Below, piece by piece: positions 5,837 through 12,494 of a stretch of 27,884 nucleotides of DNA (position 1 is its first letter; the number at the start of each line of letters is the position of its first letter). The notes beneath the pieces are model-generated. The model was not told the DNA's origin. It did no database searches and was given only the letters and a program-made list of their open reading frames with translations. This DNA is from a virus. The translations under genes were made by a program, and so were the position numbers. The stretch covers positions 1 to 27,884 of IMG/VR virus record IMGVR_UViG_3300006027_000046; one strand, 5' to 3'.

Positions 5837-6189
5837 TGGAGCACGAGCCTTGTAGTTGTTGCACTCCTTTTCAACAAGCAACAGTTGCTTTGATGGACAG
5901 TGTTTTTGAAAAGGCTAAGAAAAAATCAAAACCGTTTCATGGTTATAATCCAAAAAGGCATCATAGAAAAGGTGGACTTAATCAAGCAGGACGAGACAAA
6001 TTTAAAAGAGAAACTGGGGCAAATCTCAAACCCCCGGTAACTACAAAACCATCTAAATTAAAACCCGGCTCTAAAAAAGCAAAAAGAAGAAAGTCTTTCT
6101 GTGCAAGAATGGGTGGAAGTAAAGGACCAACTAGCAAAGATGGTAAATTAACACCAAAAGGTGCAGCATTGAAAAGATGGAATTGTTGA
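5836..6189 (+). CDS. Small basic protein with 'RRKSFCARMGG' domain
   Basis: The 117-residue product has an N-terminal Cys cluster (Cys6, Cys8, Cys9), a tag-like helix (VALMDSVFEKAKKK, about 17-30), and then the segment GGLNQAGRDKF...LKPPV...RRKSFCARMGG...KRWNC. This C-terminal module matches a small domain (DUF6321-like, name uncertain) found in marine phages and large eukaryotic viruses. Its function is unknown. It ends the tightly overlapping cluster begun at 5069. The same N-terminal plan of Cys cluster plus tag helix occurs in three of these small genes with different C-terminal modules. Confidence 0.8.
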   Translation: MEHEPCSCCTPFQQATVALMDSVFEKAKKKSKPFHGYNPKRHHRKGGLNQAGRDKFKRETGANLKPPVTTKPSKLKPGSKKAKRRKSFCARMGGSKGPTSKDGKLTPKGAALKRWNC

Positions 6190-6227
6190 TTATTCCAATT
6201 ATTCATTATTCCATCTATAATAAAGAA

Positions 6228-6257
6228 TAATAATATATATTGTGTATAGAAAGAATA
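6228..6257 (+). promoter_or_regulatory. TATA-rich promoter for the membrane/GTPase operon
   Basis: The 68-base gap after 6189 is almost pure A/T and contains TAATATATATT at 6231-6241, centred about 23 bases before the ATG at 6258. No Shine-Dalgarno sequence precedes that ATG, consistent with a leaderless archaeal transcript. Confidence 0.4.
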
Positions 6258-6971
6258 ATGAAACATTGGAAACATTTATCGCCAATTTTCAAAACCCTTA
6301 TTATGTCAACCTCTGTGGCCTTTAACAAGGTCATTAGTATGGTAGGAACGAACCACGATAATCATGAGATGAGATTGACAGGACTTATTCTTGCACAATC
6401 TGCACTAATTGGTGCGGCAGTAGGAATATTTGATGCAGGTATTTGGTTGCCAGCAGGAACAACAGAAAACCATTGGGTAAATGGAATGACATATTCAATG
6501 GGTGCTTTAGCAGTACAAATCTTAGCATACTATTTGTTTAAGATGTTCTTTGAGCAGCAAATGCAAGAAAAAGTTAGAATCTCTGAAATGCAAAGACAAA
6601 GAGATAACAGATATAGAGAAATGCAATACAGTCATGACCAGCGTAGACAGGATATGGAATTAAGAATGCAAGAAATGCAGTTGGAAAAAGAAATCATGTG
6701 GATGCAACAAAATCCCGGTAAAGCGTTTCCACAGTTTATGGATAAAACATCAAAATATAATTCTAGTAATGTTAGTGGTTTAGGTGTTGACTATAGTAGT
6801 TCTGCAAAACCACCACAACATACAGCAGATGTAAGTAATTCTGCTTTAACTTTAGGTATGTCAGGTAACAATCTAAAAAGCGATGTTACACCACCAAGAA
6901 ATATGGATAAAGATGGATATAGATTAAAAGCCGATGGAACTATAGACAAAAGATTCAAGAAAAAAAGGTGA
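6258..6971 (+). CDS. Membrane protein with two TM helices and a cytoplasmic coiled coil
   Basis: The 237-residue product has two predicted membrane helices. The first runs about 44-64 (GLILAQSALIGAAVGIFDAG) and the second about 84-102 (GALAVQILAYYLFKMFF). A ~55-residue Gln/Met/Arg-rich coiled coil follows, then a polar, basic tail. ATG at 6258 is preferred over an in-frame TTG at 6240 because of the promoter spacing. No family recognised. It heads a likely operon with a single-TM protein and a small GTPase, so it may form the membrane platform for that GTPase or act at an internal membrane or in host takeover. Confidence 0.75.
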   Translation: MKHWKHLSPIFKTLIMSTSVAFNKVISMVGTNHDNHEMRLTGLILAQSALIGAAVGIFDAGIWLPAGTTENHWVNGMTYSMGALAVQILAYYLFKMFFEQQMQEKVRISEMQRQRDNRYREMQYSHDQRRQDMELRMQEMQLEKEIMWMQQNPGKAFPQFMDKTSKYNSSNVSGLGVDYSSSAKPPQHTADVSNSALTLGMSGNNLKSDVTPPRNMDKDGYRLKADGTIDKRFKKKR

Positions 6972-6974
6972 TGT

Positions 6975-7241
6975 GTGAAACCTATGGGGCGTATCTTCAA
7001 GACACCTAAAGACGATTCAGTCGAAGAAACATTGAGAGCCATGCATTTGGCTAACACTGTAGATAATACTTATGAATGGGGTGTTGGGTGGTTACGAACT
7101 GTTATTTTCTCAGGAATAACTGCTCTCATTATTAGTTACGTTGAATCTGTTTCTGATTTTAGATTATGGGGTTGGACTGTTGAATGGTCTTACGAACAGG
7201 CTAGAGATTTAGCAGACTGGCTTTATGCTAAAATTGATTGA
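6975..7241 (+). CDS. Small single-pass membrane protein
   Basis: The 88-residue product has one predicted membrane helix (about 40-58, LRTVIFSGITALIISYVESV), flanked by a charged N-terminus and a Trp-rich amphipathic C-terminus. The start is uncertain: GTG at 6975 lies only two bases after a GGTGAT, while ATG at 6984 has a spacing of 11. The gene sits between the coiled-coil membrane protein and the GTPase with gaps of 3 and 12 bases, which suggests the three act together. Confidence 0.7.
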   Translation: MKPMGRIFKTPKDDSVEETLRAMHLANTVDNTYEWGVGWLRTVIFSGITALIISYVESVSDFRLWGWTVEWSYEQARDLADWLYAKID

Positions 7242-7253
7242 GGTGTATAAATT

Positions 7254-7967
7254 ATGATGACAGGTGGCAGCGTATTAGTAGGTGCTGCCTTATACGGTCA
7301 AGCGTTATATAATTCTTGGAAACCTAGGAGAGTAGGAATATATGGTACTAGTATGGTTGGTAAAACTACCTTAGATAGATATATGACAACACCGGGTGAA
7401 ATGGAAGAAATTCCTATAGATGAAAGAACTGACCATTTTAAATTAATAACTAGATATATATTACCTAAACCTACACGAAAACGAATTAGTTATTCCGGTG
7501 AAAAAAGAGTTGTTTATTCCTCTGATGTAGGAGGACATGATAGATTTTGGAATCTTTGGATAGATGATATGGTTGCAAGACAAGTTGAATGCGTTGTATA
7601 TATGTTTGACGATAGGGCTTTTGCAGGTGGTCCTGATGGTATAGACCAATTAGCCGGATTCAAGTTTTTAGTTGATGCTTTGATAAATCGTAATTATAGG
7701 TATAGAACTCTTAAAAGTAGATGGAAGGGTAAAAAGTATGCTCCTAGATTACTTATGTTAGTAGCAAATAAGGCTGATAGATTCTTTGATAAAAGTGCAG
7801 CAGATTTATGGTCACAAGGAAGAATAGGTGAACATAAAATTTTTGACCCGTTTAGAGATGAGTTGATTAGATTGCAAAAAGCAAACCTACCAACAAAACG
7901 TGCTTTCATGGCAACTAGGGTAGGTTGGAACGTAGAACCAACAATGGTAGATTTATTGACTACATGA
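7254..7967 (+). CDS. Small Ras/Arf/SRbeta-like GTPase
   Basis: The 237-residue product shows the GTPase motifs in order: P-loop GTSMVGKT (31-38), switch II DVGGHD (91-96), base-recognition NKAD (172-175) and a G5-like ATRVG (220-224). A hydrophobic N-terminal stretch (about 4-20) may anchor it in the membrane. The length and the DxGG switch fit the extended Ras superfamily. The position of the Ras catalytic Gln is His, as in the signal recognition particle receptor beta subunit (DLPGHE), which also has an N-terminal anchor. GAGGTG precedes tandem ATGs at 7254 and 7257. It follows two membrane protein genes. A role in targeting or remodelling at a membrane is inferred; the partner is unknown. 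Confidence 0.8.
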   Translation: MMTGGSVLVGAALYGQALYNSWKPRRVGIYGTSMVGKTTLDRYMTTPGEMEEIPIDERTDHFKLITRYILPKPTRKRISYSGEKRVVYSSDVGGHDRFWNLWIDDMVARQVECVVYMFDDRAFAGGPDGIDQLAGFKFLVDALINRNYRYRTLKSRWKGKKYAPRLLMLVANKADRFFDKSAADLWSQGRIGEHKIFDPFRDELIRLQKANLPTKRAFMATRVGWNVEPTMVDLLTT

Positions 7968-7973
7968 GTGACC

Positions 7974-8002
7974 TTTTTTATGTGTAACGGTGTCGGATGT
8001 AT
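7974..8002 (+). promoter_or_regulatory. Probable promoter for the AbrB-like gene
   Basis: TTTTTTATG at 7974-7982 is centred about 25 bases before ATG 8003 and about 19 before ATG 7997. This favours a leaderless start at 8003. The T run could also end the upstream transcript. Confidence 0.3.
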
Positions 8003-8185
8003 ATGGCGAGAGGTGCGACGAGTACTGTTTTAGTTCCAATTGGTGGAGCGAGTAAGTCACTTAGGACTACTGTGCCTATGTGGATTATTAAACAATTTAA
8101 CCTCGATGCTGGCAGTAAACTTAATTGGAGAATAGACATCGAAGGCGACGAGATGCTCATCAAAGTGTCTCCTGTGGAGAAGTGA
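8003..8185 (+). CDS. AbrB/SpoVT-like swapped-hairpin DNA-binding protein
   Basis: The 60-residue product has the hallmarks of the AbrB fold: a 'SLRTTVPMWIIKQFNLDAGS' strand-helix segment, followed by LNWRIDIEGDEMLIKV, which supplies the swapped beta hairpin. Proteins of this family bind DNA as dimers, usually as transcription regulators, and are common in archaea and their viruses. ATG at 7997 would add two residues. The gene is followed after four bases by a putative virion gene, so it may regulate the late genes. Target sites are unknown. Confidence 0.75.
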   Translation: MARGATSTVLVPIGGASKSLRTTVPMWIIKQFNLDAGSKLNWRIDIEGDEMLIKVSPVEK

Positions 8186-8189
8186 AAAA

Positions 8190-9221
8190 ATGGTTTTAGA
8201 TATACCGGATAACATGTATCGAACACTTACAAACACACCATTACAAACACATTCTTTGTCATCTTTGAATGAGGCTGCCATGATAGCAATGGCACAACAA
8301 GGTAATCCTCAATTTAATCAAGGAGCAATCATGGAACAAGCCACTGCACAACAACACATGCAGCAATACGGCACACAATTAAATCTTCAAGTTCCTAAAG
8401 TTAATTTTTATCCTTCTAATCATCCTGACCCACGAAAAGCAAGAAGAAAGGATATTAAACAAGCATATAAATTATTATCTCCGACAAAACGGTCTATATT
8501 AGACCCTAGAAGATGGGTAGGTAGTAAATATAGATATAATAAAGATACAGGAGTTTGTTGTATTGATGGTTGTAATGTTAAAGAATTAATACAACATGAC
8601 AATCTGTATGCTAGAATTAGTGATGAAGAAACAGGTGTAAGTCTGTGGGAACTTTACTGGACAAACCCTATCACTTCACAACCTGAAGCATTTATTGCAA
8701 GAACCGGGGTTACTAGTGGTCGTAGATTACAAGCAACTTATTGTCCTGAACATCTACATCTTTATCATTTACTTTGTAAATGGGAAACAGAACAAGATAA
8801 AGAAGATGAATTAAAACCATCTTATTTTAAAGATAAAGTAAACAAGGGTGTAAGTTTAGTTACTGTGCCTGTTACTGCCATGCAAAGTAAAGAAACACAA
8901 ATGCCTGAGTTAGTACAAAAATATGAAAACTTCTTTAAAGAAATAGAAAAAGACTCTAATAGAACTAAAGGGATTAATGTTTGGCACGTACCAAATCCAG
9001 AAACTGGATTAAATGATATTACTATGATACAGTTTGACATGAGAATGTTCCAAAAAGAAGAAGTGCAACAACAAATTGCTGCTCAACAAGCATTTCAAAC
9101 AGTTTTAAACCAACAGGCTCAAGTTCTTAACCCCGCCACGGTAGTGCAACCGCCACCTGTGACACCAGCACCGGCGGTAATACCAGTAACAGAAATACAA
9201 CAAAATGAGGTGACACAATAA
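8190..9221 (+). CDS. Putative Zn-binding structural protein
   Basis: The 343-residue product is unrecognised. Residues 120-200 contain a Cys/His-rich core (Cys123, Cys124, Cys128, then Cys185, His188, His190, His193, Cys196) likely to bind Zn. The first 60 residues are Gln-rich. The C-terminal ~50 are a Pro/Gln/Val low-complexity tail. GGAGAAGTG precedes the ATG. The stop overlaps the next ATG by one base (TAATG), suggesting coupling with the Gln-rich protein that follows. It is a likely virion or assembly protein from its context. Confidence 0.7.
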   Translation: MVLDIPDNMYRTLTNTPLQTHSLSSLNEAAMIAMAQQGNPQFNQGAIMEQATAQQHMQQYGTQLNLQVPKVNFYPSNHPDPRKARRKDIKQAYKLLSPTKRSILDPRRWVGSKYRYNKDTGVCCIDGCNVKELIQHDNLYARISDEETGVSLWELYWTNPITSQPEAFIARTGVTSGRRLQATYCPEHLHLYHLLCKWETEQDKEDELKPSYFKDKVNKGVSLVTVPVTAMQSKETQMPELVQKYENFFKEIEKDSNRTKGINVWHVPNPETGLNDITMIQFDMRMFQKEEVQQQIAAQQAFQTVLNQQAQVLNPATVVQPPPVTPAPAVIPVTEIQQNEVTQ

Positions 9222-9844
9222 TGGGATTATTTTCTACAACACCAGCAAGCAACAATTCATCATTTAGTTTAGGAGCACCTGCAATGAATACTGCACCTCC
9301 TACACAACAAGGTTATCAGAATTCTTACGGTGCATCACCATTGACTGCTGGCATATTAGGTGGTGCTGGTATAACTCCGCAACAGTATGGGATGCCCGTT
9401 GCCCCACCTTCTGAAACAGATGTTTTAGCAGCCATGTTAACAACTTTACAACCGATAGATAGATTTATTGTCAGTCAAAATATGCCTGTCTTTATAGAAA
9501 TGCTTTCTAACATAACCACATTTTCTCTTTTGAATGTGTTAAAAAATGCTACTTTTAAACTAGATGAAGAGGGTAACATGTCATTAGACGTTATGTCTTT
9601 ACCCAGTGATTTACAAACATTAAGTGCAGAAAACATTGTTGCACAGTTAAACAGTTTACAAAACACATCTATGCAATCCATTCAATCTGCCGAACAACAA
9701 AGGATGCAAATAAAAGCAATGGCTGACCAATCGTTATTACAAGGTGCTCTTGGTGCAGCAATGCAACCCGGCGTTATGGAAAATGTTGGACAGGCTGCTG
9801 GTGGATTTTTCAATAGAGCATTATTTGGAGGTACAATGAAATGA
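9221..9844 (+). CDS. Gln/Met-rich hypothetical protein
   Basis: The 207-residue product has a Ser/Pro/Gln-rich N-terminus (1-65), a helical core (about 68-130, with hydrophobic FIVSQNMPVFIEML) and a Gln-rich helical region (about 135-175). It ends in a Gly/Ala/Phe-rich segment that could contact a membrane. No family recognised. It overlaps both neighbours (TAATG upstream, ATGA downstream), so the three genes 8190-10086 are probably translated as a unit. Confidence 0.65.
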   Translation: MGLFSTTPASNNSSFSLGAPAMNTAPPTQQGYQNSYGASPLTAGILGGAGITPQQYGMPVAPPSETDVLAAMLTTLQPIDRFIVSQNMPVFIEMLSNITTFSLLNVLKNATFKLDEEGNMSLDVMSLPSDLQTLSAENIVAQLNSLQNTSMQSIQSAEQQRMQIKAMADQSLLQGALGAAMQPGVMENVGQAAGGFFNRALFGGTMK

Positions 9845-10086
9845 TAAATGGAGGAAGTATAACACCTAAGCCAGTTGCCGATATGACGTTACAATTTTTT
9901 AATCCTAGACATAGCACAATTGTCGATATGATTATGATACAATTAATTGCAGCCATCATTACTAGTTTGATTATTTTAATATACAAAGGGAATGAAATTT
10001 CACAAAATGATGCTACACTTTTCTTAGTTGGAATCTTTGCATCTTTCATTTTATTGACTACAGTGTATTCACGTATAACGAGATGA
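9841..10086 (+). CDS. Small two-helix membrane protein, possibly holin-like
   Basis: The 81-residue product has two predicted membrane helices, about 27-46 (MIMIQLIAAIITSLIILIY) and about 58-75 (TLFLVGIFASFILLTTVY), separated by a short charged loop, with a basic C-terminus. GGAGGT seven bases before the ATG is a strong ribosome binding site, and the start overlaps the previous stop. The size and topology fit holins, but many small viral membrane proteins look alike and no lysin is seen nearby. Confidence 0.65.
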   Translation: MINGGSITPKPVADMTLQFFNPRHSTIVDMIMIQLIAAIITSLIILIYKGNEISQNDATLFLVGIFASFILLTTVYSRITR

Positions 10087-10110
10087 TGATAGTCTCTTTT
10101 TCTAACAAAC

Positions 10111-10140
10111 TTAATTTGCTTCGCATGTAGTCGACACGTC
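10111..10140 (+). promoter_or_regulatory. Probable promoter upstream of the packaging genes
   Basis: TTAATTT at 10111-10117 is centred 27 bases before GTG 10141. No Shine-Dalgarno sequence is present. The region near the start contains the partly symmetric TAGTCGACACGTCG. The 54-base gap interrupts a run of overlapping genes, so a new transcript probably starts here. Confidence 0.4.
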
Positions 10141-10827
10141 GTGGCCGAGCGTGAGCAAGTAACAAAAAGGTCTTGTGCCTTTTGCCAACATCCTCAAAGA
10201 GATGAGTTGGAAGAGATGATAACCAATGGTGAAGTCTCTGTAAAATCACTCGATAAAGACATGGGTTGGAGAGCAAATACTGCCGATAGACATTTTCGTA
10301 ATCATATGGGGGAATATCATATGGCTTCTAATCCTACTTGTGTACTTTGTACTCATCCACAAAGAGCAGAATTTGAAAACAGATATTTTGAAGACGGTTC
10401 TCAATCTGATGCAATTGCCACAGAATTAGATGTATCTGAGAATACTGTTTATCATCATATGAAACATCATTTTCAACCACTGGTACAAAGGTCTGCTGCT
10501 ACTGAAGTTGTAGTAAAAGTAGGTCATGAAGTAAATGTGTTGAGGAACAATGTAGAAAAATTAAATGGCAGACTACATGAATTATTAGATGAGTCTACAG
10601 GTCATGAAGATGGTTTTGTAAGAGATGCAGTTACTTTACACAAAGAAGTTAGAGAAAGCATAAAAGATTTAGTTAAATTTAATGAAGCATGGGGTACTAC
10701 AGCGGAAGGTACACAAGTTAATCAAACAATCAACATATTGAAAGTCGAACTAGCAAAAGAAAGTCCAGATACTTGGAAACGTATCAAGGCTGAATTATTA
10801 CAAAATGGGGAGATTGAAATTGAATAA
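10141..10827 (+). CDS. terS: Putative terminase small subunit with duplicated Zn-HTH
   Basis: The 228-residue product contains two tandem copies of a Cys/His-bound helix-turn-helix unit. Copy 1 spans about 10-58 (Cys12, Cys15, His17, then His51, His55). Copy 2 spans about 65-112 (Cys67, Cys70, His72, then His105-His110). Each reads CxxCxHPQR...HTH...HxxxH. A long helical region (about 120-225) likely forms a coiled coil for oligomerisation. Sequence-specific DNA binding plus oligomerisation fits a terminase small subunit, and the neighbourhood is the packaging region. TerL lies 5 kb downstream, which is unusual, so a transcription regulator remains possible. The GTG start probably lacks a leader. 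Confidence 0.6.
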   Translation: MAEREQVTKRSCAFCQHPQRDELEEMITNGEVSVKSLDKDMGWRANTADRHFRNHMGEYHMASNPTCVLCTHPQRAEFENRYFEDGSQSDAIATELDVSENTVYHHMKHHFQPLVQRSAATEVVVKVGHEVNVLRNNVEKLNGRLHELLDESTGHEDGFVRDAVTLHKEVRESIKDLVKFNEAWGTTAEGTQVNQTINILKVELAKESPDTWKRIKAELLQNGEIEIE

Positions 10828-11236
10828 TCAATTAGTTTCTGTAAGTGATTTGATGCAAATTACCCATCCCGGTCATAGATTTTTAATTTCTGATTATGAT
10901 ATTAAAGAAAACGATTTACCCATGTTTTTGGATTATTGTGTTGTTGTCTATGGGCGTTTTAAACACTACGCTGAAAATAATAATAATCTACAAATTTCAG
11001 ATAAAAGTTTGTATGACATTATGCAAGACTTGAAAAAAATGAGGGAAACCGATGAACCTTCTGAAATACATATACTCAGACAATCATTAAAAGGAGGTTT
11101 AATGGAATTTAGAAAAATTTGTAAATCGATGAGTGCTTGTTTTTCCTCTCCTTTAGTTGTTAAATCGTTCTATGATGCTTTAGGTGATAGACTAACAGAA
11201 CAAATTGTAATTTATGCGGGGATTGAATATGAGTAA
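10805..11236 (+). CDS. Hypothetical helical protein between TerS and structural genes
   Basis: The 143-residue product is mostly helical with no recognised domain, membrane segment or tag. The start is ambiguous. ATG at 10805 overlaps the TerS frame by 23 bases, but GGGGAG at 10807-10812 sits seven bases before an in-frame TTG at 10820, which may be the true start. The end overlaps the next gene's start by a few bases. The tight overlap suggests functional linkage with the putative TerS. Confidence 0.6.
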   Translation: MGRLKLNNQLVSVSDLMQITHPGHRFLISDYDIKENDLPMFLDYCVVVYGRFKHYAENNNNLQISDKSLYDIMQDLKKMRETDEPSEIHILRQSLKGGLMEFRKICKSMSACFSSPLVVKSFYDALGDRLTEQIVIYAGIEYE

Positions 11237-12494
11237 AATACTTGTAAAATCTAGTAGCGGTATCATGGGTGGTAGTGATACTAGAATTTACAACCCTAGA
11301 AGCGAATCATCACATATGTATCGTAATAATCATGAAGAAGAAGATAAGTATGGTAGAGAATCTTCAGAAGCAAGAGATGAAAGATACGATAGAAAATTAC
11401 GTATCAAAGAGAAAAAAGATAAAGAAAAAAATAAAATTAAACATATAAAAATGTCTGCTAAAGATTTAGTGGGAATAGAAGATGAAAAAGAAGAAGCAGA
11501 AGAAGGCGACAAGTTTGACACTGACCGTGAATTAAGTGCTCAAACTGGACCTGCTGGTAATATGGGCTTCTTGACAAGTTTAGCAGCCCAAGCAAAAGGA
11601 CCGGGTGCTGCGGGAGGAAGTGCTTTTGCTATGGGTGAACCGATGGAAATAGCATATCAATTATTAAAATCAAAAGAACTTAGTGAAAAAACTAAAAAGA
11701 AGAAAAGAGAAAGAAGAAAAACAAAAGAGAAAAGACAACAATGGAGACCTTCTACTGGACAATTTAAAACACCACCGGGTGGTTCTTTAGGACCAAAAGG
11801 TGCTACTGGCAGAAGGGCGAAAGGTCAAATGCGTTCTGTGAAAAGAGGCAAGTTGAGAGGTTTGATGCATGCACCATTATCTGTTGAAATGGAACATCGT
11901 GGTGTTGCAACTAAACAACCAAAATCAAAAGATGTTGGAGCATATAAAGAATTTTTAGGCCAACAAGAAGGTCGTAAAAGAATGGGGAATGTACGCTCCC
12001 CCACATCTCAACAATCAAGAAGTGGTGCTCGTAGTTATTATGCTGGAAAAACAGGTGGAGGTAGATTACAGGGGATGGCAGGTTTTCCTAAACCTCGTTT
12101 AAAACCACATCGTTTACCACCAATTACACCACCTAGAAATTTAGCAGTTCCTCATTTGAACCAACCACAAATGTCAGGTCCGGGTGCTACTGGTTACATG
12201 CCGATGCAAACTCCGTTACCATCATCTATGCCGATAGATGCAACATCGCAACCCTCAATGGTAGTAGCAAAAGGTGCTTTTGGTTTAACAACAATAGAAT
12301 TAGGTAAGATATTAAGAATTGCCGAAAGAACATTAAGGGCTAAAGAAAAGAAAAAGAAAAGTACAGGTAATAGAGAAACAGTCGATGCTGACCAAACACC
12401 AACAGGTCAGACAACAAAACCTCAAGGTGGTACTGAAGACCATCGAATGGAAAACATAGGAGGGGTGAAAGGTCTTAGGGGTAATACACAATGA
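11229..12494 (+). CDS. Basic low-complexity protein with internal tag
   Basis: The 421-residue product is rich in Lys, Arg, Gly and Pro. After an acidic/basic helical N-terminus (about 25-85) and a Gly/Ala linker, a tag copy stands at 137-147 (EPMEIAYQLLK, Met139). A strongly basic stretch follows immediately (about 150-215). Near the C-terminus a tag-like helix TTIELGKILRIAERTLRAKE is followed by KKKK. GGGTGA lies four bases before Met139's ATG at 11643, so internal initiation is possible. ATG 11229 with GGGGAT upstream is preferred over 11214. It overlaps the next start (ATGA). It is a likely head or assembly protein. Confidence 0.7.
   Translation: MSKILVKSSSGIMGGSDTRIYNPRSESSHMYRNNHEEEDKYGRESSEARDERYDRKLRIKEKKDKEKNKIKHIKMSAKDLVGIEDEKEEAEEGDKFDTDRELSAQTGPAGNMGFLTSLAAQAKGPGAAGGSAFAMGEPMEIAYQLLKSKELSEKTKKKKRERRKTKEKRQQWRPSTGQFKTPPGGSLGPKGATGRRAKGQMRSVKRGKLRGLMHAPLSVEMEHRGVATKQPKSKDVGAYKEFLGQQEGRKRMGNVRSPTSQQSRSGARSYYAGKTGGGRLQGMAGFPKPRLKPHRLPPITPPRNLAVPHLNQPQMSGPGATGYMPMQTPLPSSMPIDATSQPSMVVAKGAFGLTTIELGKILRIAERTLRAKEKKKKSTGNRETVDADQTPTGQTTKPQGGTEDHRMENIGGVKGLRGNTQ

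Noticed and set aside
6240-6257. TTG start six codons upstream of ATG 6258
   Set aside because: The TTG lies inside the TATA-like stretch, so it would be upstream of the likely transcript start.
9841-10086. Firm holin assignment for the two-helix membrane protein
   Set aside because: Topology and size fit, but no endolysin or pseudomurein/peptidase gene is adjacent and small membrane proteins are common in archaeal viruses. It is kept only as a possibility.
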